Translations under genes and position numbers: made by a program
The notes under the pieces: generated by a model
What the model was told of the DNA's origin: nothing
Database searches by the model: none
What the model saw: the letters and a program-made list of their open reading frames with translations, nothing else
Shown: piece after piece, positions 8,001 through 18,452 of the stretch
How positions within the stretch are numbered: the stretch's first letter is position 1
Layout: the number at the start of each line of letters is the position of its first letter
NCBI RefSeq assembly: GCF_041080675.1
Contig: NZ_CP163520.1
Coordinates: 5,518,001 to 5,582,000 of the forward strand
Origin: Streptomyces sp. cg36
GTDB lineage: Bacteria > Actinomycetota > Actinomycetes > Streptomycetales > Streptomycetaceae
DNA: 64,000 nucleotides
Direction: 5' to 3'

Positions 8001-8348
8001 TCAGCCCTTGGGGCTCGCCTGCTGCACGACCTCGAACGACCACAGCGTGGAGCCGGTCGCGGCGGGCCTGGGGCGCTCGCCCTCCGCCGCGAGGCCCTCG
8101 GACGCACCGCCCGCGCCGTGCGCCCCCGCGCCGCGCATCGACGTGGCCATCCACTTCTCGAAGTCCTCCTCGCTGCGCCACCGCGTGTACACGAGGTACT
8201 CGTCGGTGCCCTCGACCGGGCGGAGCAGCTCGAACCACTCGAAGCCGTCGGAGTTCTCCACCGAACCGGCCCGCGCGGCGAACCGCTGCTCCAGCACCTC
8301 GCGCTGCTCGCTCGGGACCTTCAGGACGTTGATCTTCACGATGCTCAT
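8001..8348 (-). CDS. MhuD/IsdG-like heme-degrading monooxygenase (ABM domain)
   Basis: 115 residues, a dimeric alpha/beta-barrel ABM fold. The protein follows mycobacterial MhuD closely: VKIN at the N-terminus with Asn7 in place, FAARAGSVENSDGF, LLRPVEGTDEYLVYTRW, and Trp66 in DFEKW. A His at residue 77 (GAGAH) may be the heme ligand equivalent to MhuD His75. The C-terminal TGSTLWSFEVV also matches. Such enzymes open the heme ring and release iron in the cytoplasm. The ATG at 8348 begins the conserved domain; no strong ribosome site is visible. It stands alone. Confidence 0.75.
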   Translation of the reverse strand: MSIVKINVLKVPSEQREVLEQRFAARAGSVENSDGFEWFELLRPVEGTDEYLVYTRWRSEEDFEKWMATSMRGAGAHGAGGASEGLAAEGERPRPAATGSTLWSFEVVQQASPKG

Positions 8349-8597
8349 GTACGCACGATACGACCCGCGTTCGGACCGGCGGCGACGGCCGTCCCCGGGG
8401 TCCCGTTCCGGTACGTTGCGATGCCGGGTCAAGCCGATTCCGGTCAAATCGTCGATGACAGTCAGGCGAAGAGGGGGTTGCCCGAGTCTCTTCACCGGGG
8501 TGGTGCGAGGCTCTAGGGCGGGGCACGCCCCGGCGCCGCACCGGCGTGACGGGCGTACAGCGGACGACCAGAGGAACGGTGGGAGGTTCGGCGGGGC

Positions 8598-10658
8598 GTG
8601 GTGAATGCGGAGCACGGCGGACACGGCAGCGCGGTGGACACACGACCGGCGGACGACCGGACGGGCACGGTCCGGGTCGGCCTGTGGCTGGTCGCCGCGA
8701 TCCTCGCGATACGGCAGATGGCCCATGTGCTGCGGCTCCCACCCGGCGAGCGGCTGACCGACCTGGAGACCTGGACGGGCGCCAACGGGGTCAACGGGGT
8801 GCTGCACATGAAGGGCTCCCTCTACGACCAGGACCACTTCACCGGCACGCCGTTCGCCGGGTTCGTCCTCAAGCCGCTGACCCACTCCGCCGAGGAAGCC
8901 CTCGGGGTGGCCTGGACGTTCTCGACGCTGCTGCTCGTCGCGGTGCTCGGCGCCGTCGTCGCCCGCGCGCTGCCGGGGCCCGTGCCGCGGCGCAGCGCGC
9001 TGCTGGCCGCGCCGGTCGCCATCAGCCTGCTGATGGTGTCGCTGCCGGTGCGCAACACGCTCACCACCGGCCAGACCAGCATCATCCCGGTCCTGCTGGT
9101 GCTGCTGGGCTGCTTCGTGGTGCGCGGGGAGCGCGGCTCGGGGGCGCTGATCGGCGTCGGCGCGGCCCTCCAGCCGACCGTCCTGCTCTTCGTGCCGCTG
9201 CTGTGGCTGACCGGGCGCAGACGGGCGGCCGTCTCCACCACCGCCACCTTCGCCGCCGCGACCGCCCTGACCTGGGCGCTCATGCCGCACGACTCCTGGA
9301 CGTACTGGGTGCACCACGTGGCGGGCGCCGGGCTCGGCGCGCGCCCGGACGGACTGGCCAACCAGTCGCTGCACGGCGCGCTGCTCCGGTTCGGCCTGGA
9401 GGGCCCGCTGGAGATCGCGGTGTTCCTGGTGCTGGCCGCCGCCGTCGTCGTGCTCGGCCTGCGCCGGGCGGTCCGCTACGCGCACGACGGCCAGCTGCTG
9501 CTCGCCGTCGCCCTCACCGGCTGCGCGGCCGTCGCCGTCTCGCCGACCGCCTGGCAGCACCAGCTGCTGTGGGTGCTGCTCGCGATGGTGGGCCGGGTCG
9601 GGACCAAGGCGCGCGACCGGCTGGTGTGGCCGGCCCTGGTGGTCCTGGTGATGACGCTGCCGGGCGCGGTGCTGCTGCCGAACATGGGGCTGCTCCACCC
9701 GGTCCGTGACAACGTTCCCCTGCTCACCGCGCTGCTCGCGGCCTGTGTGGTGCCGTTCCTGCCGCGCGCCTCCGAGCACTTCCGGGCGCCCGTCCCCACC
9801 ACGTACGCGCGCTCGGCCCCGGCCCGCTGGGCCCGCGTCCCGCTGCTGCCGTTCTGGCGCCGGGTGCTGAGCCGCCCCAATCTGCTCCTGGAACTCCTGG
9901 TCATCCGGGTCGGCTACTCCGCGTACTCGCACATCCGGCTGGAGGCCACCGCCGGGCGGGAGACGGCGGAGGCGCACGGGCGGACGGTGGTCTCCATCGA
10001 GCGCGCCCTGCACATCGACATCGAGCACTGGGCCAACCACACGATCCAGCACGCCAAGTGGCTGCTCTCGTTCTTCAACTTCTACTACGAGACGTTCCAC
10101 TTCATCATCCCGCTGACGATCCTGGGCGTGCTGTACGTCCGCCGCCCGGCCGACTACCGCTGGGCCCGCTCCGCCCTCGGGTTCGCCACGCTGCTCGGTC
10201 TGCTCGGCTTCTGGTTCTTCCCGCTGGCGCCGCCGCGGCTGATGCCCGGCATGGGCTTCATCGACACCGTGCACGGCCCGCAGGACCTGGCGAACCCGGA
10301 CTACGGGGCGATGACCCAGGTCACCAACCAGTACGCGGCGATGCCCAGTCTGCACTTCGGCTGGTCGCTGTGGTGCGGCGTGGTGATCGTGGTGGTGGCG
10401 CCCAAGCTGTGGATGAAGGCGCTCGGCCTGCTCCACCCGCTCTTCACGGTCTGCGCGATCATCACGACCGCCAACCACTGGGTGCTCGACGCACTCGGCG
10501 GCGCGGCCGTCGTCGGCGCGGGCTTCGCCCTGGTGTACGTGCTGGCGGGCCCGCGCGGCGTTCAGCGCCCCGGGCTGCCCGCGCCCAGAGCGGCGACATG
10601 GGGCGGCAGCGCGATGCCCGCGGGCAGACGGGGGTCCGGCTCCGGCGCGTCGAAGTAG
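8598..10658 (+). CDS. GT87 mannosyltransferase / PAP2 phosphatase fusion, integral membrane
   Basis: 686 residues. The first about 400 form a polytopic GT87 (DUF2029, polyprenyl-phosphate-mannose-dependent alpha-mannosyltransferase) domain with about ten helices. Its family-typical stretch runs LPVRNTLTTGQTSIIPVLLVLLG...ALQPT, and Asp/Asn-containing loops face outward. From about residue 435 a second membrane domain of the PAP2/inositol-phosphoceramide-synthase kind follows, with AAMPSLHFGWS and NHWVLDALGG, the C2 and C3 motifs with catalytic His residues. It may transfer sugars and dephosphorylate or exchange a lipid phosphate on the outer face. The start is GTG 8598 (a second GTG follows). 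Its 3' end overlaps the convergent neighbour by 97 bases. Confidence 0.8.
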   Translation: MVNAEHGGHGSAVDTRPADDRTGTVRVGLWLVAAILAIRQMAHVLRLPPGERLTDLETWTGANGVNGVLHMKGSLYDQDHFTGTPFAGFVLKPLTHSAEEALGVAWTFSTLLLVAVLGAVVARALPGPVPRRSALLAAPVAISLLMVSLPVRNTLTTGQTSIIPVLLVLLGCFVVRGERGSGALIGVGAALQPTVLLFVPLLWLTGRRRAAVSTTATFAAATALTWALMPHDSWTYWVHHVAGAGLGARPDGLANQSLHGALLRFGLEGPLEIAVFLVLAAAVVVLGLRRAVRYAHDGQLLLAVALTGCAAVAVSPTAWQHQLLWVLLAMVGRVGTKARDRLVWPALVVLVMTLPGAVLLPNMGLLHPVRDNVPLLTALLAACVVPFLPRASEHFRAPVPTTYARSAPARWARVPLLPFWRRVLSRPNLLLELLVIRVGYSAYSHIRLEATAGRETAEAHGRTVVSIERALHIDIEHWANHTIQHAKWLLSFFNFYYETFHFIIPLTILGVLYVRRPADYRWARSALGFATLLGLLGFWFFPLAPPRLMPGMGFIDTVHGPQDLANPDYGAMTQVTNQYAAMPSLHFGWSLWCGVVIVVVAPKLWMKALGLLHPLFTVCAIITTANHWVLDALGGAAVVGAGFALVYVLAGPRGVQRPGLPAPRAATWGGSAMPAGRRGSGSGASK

Positions 10659-11263
10659 CTCCGCAGCGGCACCACTCCGGCCCACAGACCGAGTTCCCCG
10701 TCCGGCCCGTCCCCGTCCTGGGGCGGGCCGGACGCCGTCTTCACCGACGCCTGGGTCAGCTCCAGCGCCAGCAGCGTGGTGGCGGCGAGCTCCTTGCGGC
10801 TGGGCCCGCGCGCGTACCCCCACTGCCCCGGCGCGCACTGCTCGGTCAGGATCCGCAGCCCGTGCGCCAGTTCGTCCCCGTCGGTGACCGGCCGGGGCAC
10901 CCCGTACACCATGGCGCTGCGGTAGTTGACGCCGTGCTCGAAGACCGACCGCGCGAGCACGAGGCCGTCGACGTGCGTCACGGTGACGCAGACGGTCTGC
11001 CCGGGGGACCGCACCAGACTGCGGCTGGCGACGGAGCCGTGGACGTAGAGCGTCCGGCTCTCGAAGTCGACCCCGTACACGGTCGGCACGACCATGGGCG
11101 CCCCGTCGACGACGACCCCGAGATGGCAGACGAACCCGGCCCGCAGCACGGCGTCCAGGTCCGCGACCTCGACGCTGCCCTGCTCCCGCAGCCGCCGGTG
11201 CCGCGTCCGGTCGGTGACGGCCAGCCGGGCGGGTATCTGCTGATCCTGTTCCTTCTCGCTCAT
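10562..11263 (-). CDS. Pyridoxamine-5'-phosphate-oxidase-like FMN-binding split-barrel protein
   Basis: 233 residues from ATG 11263, which has TGAGGAA directly before it; an upstream in-frame ATG lacks such a site. The core reads FVCHLGVVVDGAPMVVPTVYGV...LYVHGSVASRSL, then VCVTVTHVDGLVLARSVFEHGVNYRSAMVYG. This is the pattern of the PNPOx-like split-barrel proteins (Pfam Pyridox_ox_2). They bind FMN or F420 and act on unknown small molecules. The C-terminal 30 residues overlap the convergent GT87-PAP2 gene and may be non-conserved extension. Confidence 0.8.
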   Translation of the reverse strand: MSEKEQDQQIPARLAVTDRTRHRRLREQGSVEVADLDAVLRAGFVCHLGVVVDGAPMVVPTVYGVDFESRTLYVHGSVASRSLVRSPGQTVCVTVTHVDGLVLARSVFEHGVNYRSAMVYGVPRPVTDGDELAHGLRILTEQCAPGQWGYARGPSRKELAATTLLALELTQASVKTASGPPQDGDGPDGELGLWAGVVPLRSYFDAPEPDPRLPAGIALPPHVAALGAGSPGR

Positions 11264-11475
11264 TTCCTCACCGATCTCGTTGTGATCAAGTCGTGCGGCA
11301 ACTGTTTCAGTGGGAAAGCGGGCAGGCAAGGGAGTAGGTGGACCGTGTGGGGATCCGCCGTTCCCGCTACGCGCGTGACGAGCGATGACTACGCTCGGCC
11401 ACGACACGCATACGGCCCGCTCTGGAGCAGGCGGAGTCCAACGACAGGCTCTCGGCGCACGAGGGGGTACCCGCT

Positions 11476-12303
11476 GTGGTCCACATCAACATCCTCGATC
11501 CGAGCGCCTCGCCGCTCGACTACTACGGCTACGAACTGCGCCGCTACCGCGAGGCCGGCGGTCTCACCCAGAAGCAGCTGGGCGCGGTCATCGCGTACAC
11601 CGGATCGCTGATCGGCCAGATCGAGACGGCCCGCAAGCTGCCGACGTCCGACTTCAGCGAGCGCGCGGACGCCGCGCTCGGCACCGGCGGGCTGCTGTCC
11701 CGGCTGCTGCCGCTGGTACTGCGCAGCCAGCTCCCGGCCTGGTTCCAGCGGGTCGCGGAGCTGGAGTCGCGGGCCACGGCGATCTGTACGTTCCAGGCGC
11801 ACATGGTGCACGGGCTGCTCCAGACCCGGACGTACGCCCGGGCGGTGCTCGGCGCGATGGACGGGTCCAACCTGGACGGCCGCACGGCGGCCCGGCTGGC
11901 GCGGCAGCGGATCCTCGACAAGGCGCGCCCGCCCGGACTGTGGACGATCCTGGGGGAGAGCGCGCTGCTCCAGCAGATCGGCGGGCCGGTGGTGATGCGC
12001 GAGCAACTCGCCCACCTGCTGAGCTTCGCGGGCACCCCGCACGTCAACATCCAGGTGCTGCCCCACGACGCCGGCGCGCACGCCGGGCTGCAGGGTTCGT
12101 TCAACCTCTACCGGTTCGCCGGGAGCGCCACGATCCTCTACACCGAGGGCTACGGAATGGGGCACCCGACCGCCGATCCGGAGAACGTCAGGGACTGTTC
12201 GCTCCGATACGATCATCTCCGGGCAGCCGCCCTGTCGTTGCGCGACTCCGCAGAGCTGATCCGGCAGGTGATGGAGGAGCGCTATGCGGAGCGACAGCTG
12301 TGA
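11476..12303 (+). CDS. Scr1-type XRE regulator (DUF5753)
   Basis: 275 residues. An N-terminal helix-turn-helix of Cro/CI type (about 20-70; LTQKQLGAVIAYTGSLIGQIETARKLP) is followed by the DUF5753 domain (about 90-270; FQAHMVHGLLQTRTYARAVL, VNIQVLPHDAGAHAGLQGSF). This pair architecture is the abundant Streptomyces Scr1 family, which works with small DUF397 proteins in development-linked or toxin-antitoxin-like modules. GTG 11476 is preceded by GAGGGGG with eight bases spacing. The last 20 bases overlap the DUF397 gene, so the two are co-translated. Confidence 0.88.
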   Translation: MVHINILDPSASPLDYYGYELRRYREAGGLTQKQLGAVIAYTGSLIGQIETARKLPTSDFSERADAALGTGGLLSRLLPLVLRSQLPAWFQRVAELESRATAICTFQAHMVHGLLQTRTYARAVLGAMDGSNLDGRTAARLARQRILDKARPPGLWTILGESALLQQIGGPVVMREQLAHLLSFAGTPHVNIQVLPHDAGAHAGLQGSFNLYRFAGSATILYTEGYGMGHPTADPENVRDCSLRYDHLRAAALSLRDSAELIRQVMEERYAERQL

Positions 12304-12487
12304 GCCGCCCGGTACGCAGTGGCGGAAGTCGAGCTACAGCGGCGACCAGGGCGGGGACTGCATAGAGGTGGCCCGCCTCCCGCACGGCCGGGCCGCGGCC
12401 GTCCGGGACTCCAAGAATCCGGACGGCCCCGCCATCCTCCTCGGCCGCGCGGCGTTCGCCGCCTTCCTCCGTACCGTCACGGGCTGA
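12284..12487 (+). CDS. DUF397 small protein, partner of the Scr1 regulator
   Basis: 67 residues with the family core WRKSSYSGDQGGDCIEVA, then VRDSKNPDGPAILLGRAAFAAFL. It overlaps the upstream regulator by 20 bases, the standard arrangement of these pairs, in which the DUF397 protein antagonises or modulates the Scr1 regulator. It overlaps the convergent cyp125 gene by 11 bases at the stop, so there is no room for a terminator between them. Confidence 0.88.
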   Translation: MRSDSCEPPGTQWRKSSYSGDQGGDCIEVARLPHGRAAAVRDSKNPDGPAILLGRAAFAAFLRTVTG

Positions 12488-13718
12488 CCTGGAGCTCCTT
12501 GATGCCGTTGAGCCAGGCCGAGCGGAGCCGGCGCGGGTCGCCCGCCAGGGTCAGGTTCGGCAGGGCGTCCGCGATCGCGTGGAAGATCAGGTCGATCTCC
12601 AGCACCGCCAGGGACTTGCCGAGGCAGAAGTGCGGGCCCCCGCCCCCGAAGCCCAGGTGCGGGTTGGGGTCGCGCAGGATGTCGAACCGCTCGGGCTCGT
12701 CGAAGATCTCGGGGTCGTTGTTGGCGGAGGAGTAGAAGAGGCCGATCCGGTCGCCCGCCTTGATCTTCTGGCCGCCGAGTTCGGTGTCCTGGGTCGCCGT
12801 CCGCTGGAAGGAGACCACCGGGGTCGCCCAGCGCACGATCTCCTCCGCCGCCGTCTCGGGGCGCTCGCGCTTGTAGAGCTCCCACTGGTCGGGGTGGGTG
12901 AGGAAGGCGTGCATGCCGTGGCTGATCGCGTTGCGGGTGGTCTCGTTGCCCGCGACGGCGAGCAGGATCACGAAGAAGCCGAACTCGTCCGAGGACAGGT
13001 TGCCCTGGCCCTCCGCCGCGACCAGCTGCGACACGATGTCCTTGGCCGGGCACTCCTTGCGCTCGGCCGCGAGGTTCATCGCGTACGAGACGAGCTCCAT
13101 GGCCGCCTCGGCGCCGATCTCCTCCGTGATGGCGTACTCGGGGTCGTCGTACGCCGCCATCTTGTTGGACCAGTCGAAGATCTTCGTACGGTCCCGCTGC
13201 GGTACGCCGATGAGCTCGGCGATGGCCTGGAGCGGGAGCTCCACCGCGATGTTGGTGACGAAGTCGAAGGAGTCGCGGCCCTCGGCGCCGGCCAGCGCGG
13301 TGTCCACGATCCGGCGGGCCCGGTCGCGCAGGGCGGCCTCCAGCGAGCGGACCGCGCGCGGGGTGAAGCCGCGCTGCACGATCTGGCGCACCCGGGTGTG
13401 CTCGGGCGGGTCCATGTTGAGCATGATCAGCCGCTGGACCTCGATCTGGTCGCGGGTGATGTTCTCGTTGAAGCGGATGACGGCCGTGTTGGTGGTGGAG
13501 GAGAACAGCTCCGGGTGCGTGGAGACGTATTTGACGTCGGCGTGCCGCGTCACCACCCAGTAGCCGTCGTCGCCGAACCCGGCGATGCCGTGCGGCTGCG
13601 CGCACCAGAGGACCGGGGCGGTCTGCCGCGCCTCGGCGAACTCCGGGTGGGGGACGCGGTCCTGGAGCAGGTCGGGGTCGGTGAAGTCGAACCCCTCGGG
13701 CAGGTGGGGACAGCGCAT
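12477..13718 (-). CDS. cyp125: Cytochrome P450 CYP125, steroid C26/C27 monooxygenase
   Basis: About 413 residues, matching mycobacterial CYP125A1 along its whole length. Features are PEGFDFTDPD at the N-terminus, I-helix LAVAGNETTRN, EEIVRWATPV (ExxR), ILRDPNPHLGFGGGGPHFCLGK (heme loop with the Cys ligand) and RLRSAWLNGIKELQV at the end. CYP125 hydroxylates and oxidises the terminal methyl of the cholesterol or cholestenone side chain, the first step of side-chain removal. It would take electrons from a 3Fe-4S ferredoxin such as the one at 24522. ATG 13718 has GGAG nine bases upstream; an ATG at 13733 is an alternative. It is divergent from fadA5 with two KstR-like sites between. Confidence 0.92.
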   Translation of the reverse strand: MRCPHLPEGFDFTDPDLLQDRVPHPEFAEARQTAPVLWCAQPHGIAGFGDDGYWVVTRHADVKYVSTHPELFSSTTNTAVIRFNENITRDQIEVQRLIMLNMDPPEHTRVRQIVQRGFTPRAVRSLEAALRDRARRIVDTALAGAEGRDSFDFVTNIAVELPLQAIAELIGVPQRDRTKIFDWSNKMAAYDDPEYAITEEIGAEAAMELVSYAMNLAAERKECPAKDIVSQLVAAEGQGNLSSDEFGFFVILLAVAGNETTRNAISHGMHAFLTHPDQWELYKRERPETAAEEIVRWATPVVSFQRTATQDTELGGQKIKAGDRIGLFYSSANNDPEIFDEPERFDILRDPNPHLGFGGGGPHFCLGKSLAVLEIDLIFHAIADALPNLTLAGDPRRLRSAWLNGIKELQVSP

Positions 13719-13752
13719 CGGCAACAGCTCCATGTCTGGCGGCAGTCCATGT

Positions 13753-13767
13753 CTGACGACCCATCAG
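13753..13767. promoter_or_regulatory. CTGACGNNNCGTCAG-type palindrome, cyp125 promoter
   Basis: CTGACGACCCATCAG is a near-palindrome with one arm mismatch, 35 bases upstream of cyp125 and 16 bases from the KstR-like site at 13784. The same motif recurs at four other promoters of the steroid gene set in this window. The binding protein is unknown. Confidence 0.5.
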
Positions 13768-13783
13768 AATTTGACTGAAAGGT

Positions 13784-15171
<1,388 letters not shown>

Positions 15172-15205
15172 CCCAGCGCGGGGGGCTGCCCCCGGGCCCG
15201 TTCTC

Positions 15206-15590
15206 GGCTGCGGGCCGTGGTCGCTCCTCGCGCCGTTCCCCGCGCCCCTTCACCCGTTTTTGGCTGCGGGCCGTGGTCGCTTCTCGCGCCGTTCCTCGCG
15301 CCCCTTCACCCGTTTTTGGCTGCGGGCCGTGGTCGCTTCTCGCGCCGTTCCCCGCGCCCCTTCACCCGTTTTTGGCTGCGGATCGTGGTCGCTTCTCGCG
15401 CCGTTCCCCGCGCCCCTTTGAACCCGTTCTCGGCTGCGGGCCGTGGTCGCTCCTCGCGCCGTTCCCCGCGCCCCTTCACCCGTTTTTGGCTGCGGATCCT
15501 GGTCGCTTCTCGCGCCGTTCCCCGCGCCCCTAGGCACTCAGGGGCGCGGGGAACTGCGCGCGCGACCCGGCACGGTCCGCAGGCAGGGTG
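15206..15590. repeat. Six tandem 56-bp units plus an inverted unit
   Basis: Units begin at 15206, 15262, 15318, 15374, 15432 and 15488 with GGCTGCGG, run through CTCGCGCCGTTCCCCGCGCC and end in CACCCGTTTTT. The last unit is followed by a head-to-head copy, so that GTTCCCCGCGCCCCT and AGGGGCGCGGGGAAC (about 15518-15555) form a perfect 15-bp stem. This stem may act as terminator between convergent fadA5 and the truncated transglycosylase. No gene is visible in 15172-15599. Confidence 0.8.
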
Positions 15591-15599
15591 TCAGGGGGC

Positions 15600-15860
15600 T
15601 CAGTACCAGCTGTTCTGCTGCCAGGAGTTCCATGCGGCGCACGGGCTGCCGTAGCGGGAGTTCATGTAGTCCGGGCCCCAGGCGATCTGGGTGGCCGGGT
15701 TGGTCTGCCAGTCGGCGCCCTTGGTGGCCATCTTGGAGCCGGGCAGCGCCTGCACCAGCCCGTACGCCCCGCTCGACGGGTTGGACGCGTGGATGTCCCA
15801 CCCGGACTCGTGGTTGACGATGTTGCTGAAGCACTGGAACTGCGCGGCGCTCGGGATCAT
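15600..15860 (-). pseudogene. C-terminal remnant of a secreted transglycosylase-like (APF-type) protein
   Basis: The 86 residues match the end of aggregation-promoting-factor-like lytic transglycosylases: AQFQCFSNIVNHESGWD with catalytic Glu, SGAYGLVQALPGSKM, and a closing AAWNSWQQNSWY. The signal peptide and linker that normally precede this domain are absent. Reading back from ATG 15860 the frame still gives the family-like LAKR before a stop codon eight codons further up. It begins 13 bases after the stop of the ECF S-component gene. This looks like a gene that lost its 5' part when it was joined to the ECF operon; an exported product is unlikely. Confidence 0.6.
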
Positions 15861-15873
15861 CCGCTTGGCCAGA

Positions 15874-16734
15874 CTAAGGTCCTGTGGGGGGCCTCACCTT
15901 GTCGGGACCCTCGAAGGTGACCTGGGCCTCGAAGGCCGCGCGCCGGGTGGCCCTGCGCAGCGCCTTGAGCACGGTCGCGCCGAGCGCGAACGTCAGGACG
16001 ACGGTCAGCGCCGCCCGCCCCAGGTCCCAGCCGAGCGAGGTGGCCGCGCAGTACGCGGCGAACCGCAGCAGGTTCTCGCCCACCGGGTCGCCCGGGTGGA
16101 AGGAGATCCCCGACGACATCCCGCCGATGTACGTCCAGCCCTGCAGGTTCATGATCGTGCCGTACGCGAACGACGCCAGGAACCCGTACAGCGCGAGCAT
16201 CACCAGCTCGGCCCGCCCGCGCAGCCGGTGCGGGCCCGGCAGCAGCCCGGCGCCCAGCGTGAACCAGCCCATCGCCAGCATCTGGAACGGCATCCAGGGG
16301 CCCACACCGCCGGTGAGCAGGGCGGACGCGAACATCGTGACCGCGCCGAGCACGAAGCCGAAGCCGGGTCCGAGGACCCGCCCGCTCAGCACCATCAGGA
16401 AGAACATCGGCTCCAGACCCGCCGTCCCGGCGCCCAGGGGCCGCAGCGCGGCGCCGACCGCCGCGAGCACGCCGAGCATCGCGACGGCCTTGGCGTCCAG
16501 GCCGCCGTCGTCGTCGGCGATGGTGGCGACGACCACGCCCACCAGCAGCGGCAGCAGCGCGCTGAAGAGCCAGGGCGCGTCCTGGGAGTGCGCGAGCCCC
16601 GAGCTCTCGTCGGCGAGCAGCGGCCAGCCGAAGGCGGCGACCCCGACGAGCGTGACCAGGACGAGGGCGGCGGTGGCCCGGGGGCCCAGCCGGATCGCGC
16701 GGGACCGGCGGGCGGGCGCGGCCGGGGCGGTCAT
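15874..16734 (-). CDS. ECF transporter S component (substrate-binding membrane subunit)
   Basis: 286 residues with about six to seven transmembrane helices. It shows the Gly/Ala-rich helices and the PMFFLMVLSGRVLGPGFG segment typical of large ECF S proteins. It captures a vitamin or cofactor in the membrane and hands it to the A-A-T energising module encoded just upstream. The start ATG overlaps the ATPase stop (ATGA). The substrate is not shown by the sequence. The neighbouring secreted alpha/alpha-barrel protein makes cobalamin a reasonable guess. Confidence 0.78.
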   Translation of the reverse strand: MTAPAAPARRSRAIRLGPRATAALVLVTLVGVAAFGWPLLADESSGLAHSQDAPWLFSALLPLLVGVVVATIADDDGGLDAKAVAMLGVLAAVGAALRPLGAGTAGLEPMFFLMVLSGRVLGPGFGFVLGAVTMFASALLTGGVGPWMPFQMLAMGWFTLGAGLLPGPHRLRGRAELVMLALYGFLASFAYGTIMNLQGWTYIGGMSSGISFHPGDPVGENLLRFAAYCAATSLGWDLGRAALTVVLTFALGATVLKALRRATRRAAFEAQVTFEGPDKVRPPTGP

Positions 16735-18452
16735 GCCCGCTCCCCGGGCGCCGGGCGGGACAGCGCCTCGCGCACCTGGGTGACCGTGAGCCAGGGGTCC
16801 GGGGCCAGGACCTTGGAGACCTGGGGGGCGAACGAGGGCGAGGAGACCACCACGTCCGCCGTCGGGCCGTCCGCGACGACCTCGCCGTCGGCCAGGATCA
16901 CCACCCGGTGGGCGATCTCGGCGGCCAGTTCCACGTCGTGGGTGGCCAGCACGATCGCATGGCCCTCGGCGGCCAGGGCGCGCAGCACCTCGGCCAGCCG
17001 CGCCTTGGCGGCGTAGTCCAGCCCCCGGGTCGGCTCGTCCAGCAGGAGCAGCGGGGGGCGGCCGGTCAGGACCACGGCGAGCGCGAGGGCCAGGCGCTGG
17101 CCCTCGGAGAGGTCGCGCGGGTGGGTGTCGTCGGGCACCCCCGGCAGCAGCGCGGTGACCAGCTCCCGGCAGGTGCCGGGGTCCGCGTCCGCGTCGGCGT
17201 CGGCCGCCGCGCACTCGGCGGCGACCGTGTCGGCGTACAGCAGGTCGCGCGGCTCCTGCGGTACGAGGCCGACCTCGCGGATCAGTTCGCGCGGGGGCGT
17301 GCGGTGCGGGGTGCGGCCGTTGACGGCGACCGTGCCGGTGGTGGGCTCGACCATGCCGACGAGGGTGTTGAGCAGGGTGGACTTGCCCGCGCCGTTGCGG
17401 CCCATCAGGGCCACCGTGCGGCCGGGGGCCAGGGTGAGGTCGACCTCGCGCAGCGCGTCCACCCGGGCGCGGCGCACTCCGAGCCGGGCCACGACGGCCG
17501 TGTCCTTCGGCCGCGGGGCGGAGTCCCGGCGCAGCCGGGCCAGGGCCGCGCGCAGCCCCCGGTCCGGTGCGGGCCGGGCCGGGGCGGCGGGCCGCTCCGG
17601 GGCGGCGGGCGCGTCGGCCGGCTCGCGGGGGACGTACGGGGCGAGCCGGGCGCGCAGGCCGGCGGCCCGGCGGCGGGCGTCCCGCACCGACAGGGGCAGC
17701 GGGTCCCAGGACGCGAGGCGGCCCAGGGTCACCACCGGCGGGTGGACCGGGGAGACGGCCATCATCTCGGCCGGTCCGCCGAGCAGCGGCGGGGCCGAGG
17801 GGGACGCCATCAGGATCACCCGGTCCGCGTACTGCACGACCCGCTCCAGCCGGTGCTCGGCCATCAGGACCGTGGTGCCCAGGTCGTGGACGAGCCGCTG
17901 GAGCACGGAGAGGACCTCCTCGGCCGCCGCCGGGTCGAGGGCGGACGTCGGCTCGTCCAGGACCAGCACCTTCGGGTGCGGGGTGAGGACCGAGCCGATC
18001 GCCACCCGCTGCTGCTGGCCGCCGGAGAGCGTGGCGATCGGGCGGTCGCGCAGATCGGCGAGGCCCAGCAGGTCCAGGGTCTCCTCGACGCGGCGGCGCA
18101 TCACATGGGGGGCCAGGCCCAGCGACTCCATGCCGTACGCCAGCTCGTCCTCGACGGTGTCGGTGACGAAGTGGGCCAGCGGGTCCTGGCCGACCGTGCC
18201 CACCAGATCGGCGAGCTCGCGCGGCTTGTGGGTGCGGGTGTCGCGGCCGTCCACGGTGACCCGGCCGCGCAGGACGCCGCCGGTGAAGTGGGGGACCAGG
18301 CCCGAGACCGTACCGAGGAGGGTGGACTTGCCGACCCCGGACGGGCCGACCAGCAGCACCAGTTCGCCCTCGGGGACGGTGAGGTCCAGGTCGCGGACGG
18401 TGGGCCGGTCGTGGCCCTCGTAGGTGACCGACACCTGCTCGAAGCGGATCAC
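16731..18452 (-). CDS. ECF transporter double ATPase (EcfA-EcfA' fusion)
   Basis: 573 residues containing two complete ABC ATPase domains. Domain 1 has Walker [10 protein letters not shown] (about 37-45), signature LSGGQQQR and Walker [13 protein letters not shown]. Domain 2 has Walker [10 protein letters not shown], signature [10 protein letters not shown] and Walker [13 protein letters not shown]. They are joined by an Ala/Pro linker with acidic dipeptide repeats further on (ADADADADP). The fused ATPase powers uptake through the T and S subunits. GTG 18452 overlaps the stop of the T gene (GTGA), fixing the start. Confidence 0.9.
   Translation of the reverse strand: MIRFEQVSVTYEGHDRPTVRDLDLTVPEGELVLLVGPSGVGKSTLLGTVSGLVPHFTGGVLRGRVTVDGRDTRTHKPRELADLVGTVGQDPLAHFVTDTVEDELAYGMESLGLAPHVMRRRVEETLDLLGLADLRDRPIATLSGGQQQRVAIGSVLTPHPKVLVLDEPTSALDPAAAEEVLSVLQRLVHDLGTTVLMAEHRLERVVQYADRVILMASPSAPPLLGGPAEMMAVSPVHPPVVTLGRLASWDPLPLSVRDARRRAAGLRARLAPYVPREPADAPAAPERPAAPARPAPDRGLRAALARLRRDSAPRPKDTAVVARLGVRRARVDALREVDLTLAPGRTVALMGRNGAGKSTLLNTLVGMVEPTTGTVAVNGRTPHRTPPRELIREVGLVPQEPRDLLYADTVAAECAAADADADADPGTCRELVTALLPGVPDDTHPRDLSEGQRLALALAVVLTGRPPLLLLDEPTRGLDYAAKARLAEVLRALAAEGHAIVLATHDVELAAEIAHRVVILADGEVVADGPTADVVVSSPSFAPQVSKVLAPDPWLTVTQVREALSRPAPGERA

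Noticed and set aside
8001-10838. A 945-codon open frame on the minus strand through the GT87-PAP2 gene
   Set aside because: It is the antisense shadow of a high-GC gene with clear domains. Only its last 115 codons (the heme monooxygenase) are real.
15206-15590. CRISPR-like direct repeats
   Set aside because: The units are near-identical across their full 56 bp with no unique spacers, and no cas genes are present.
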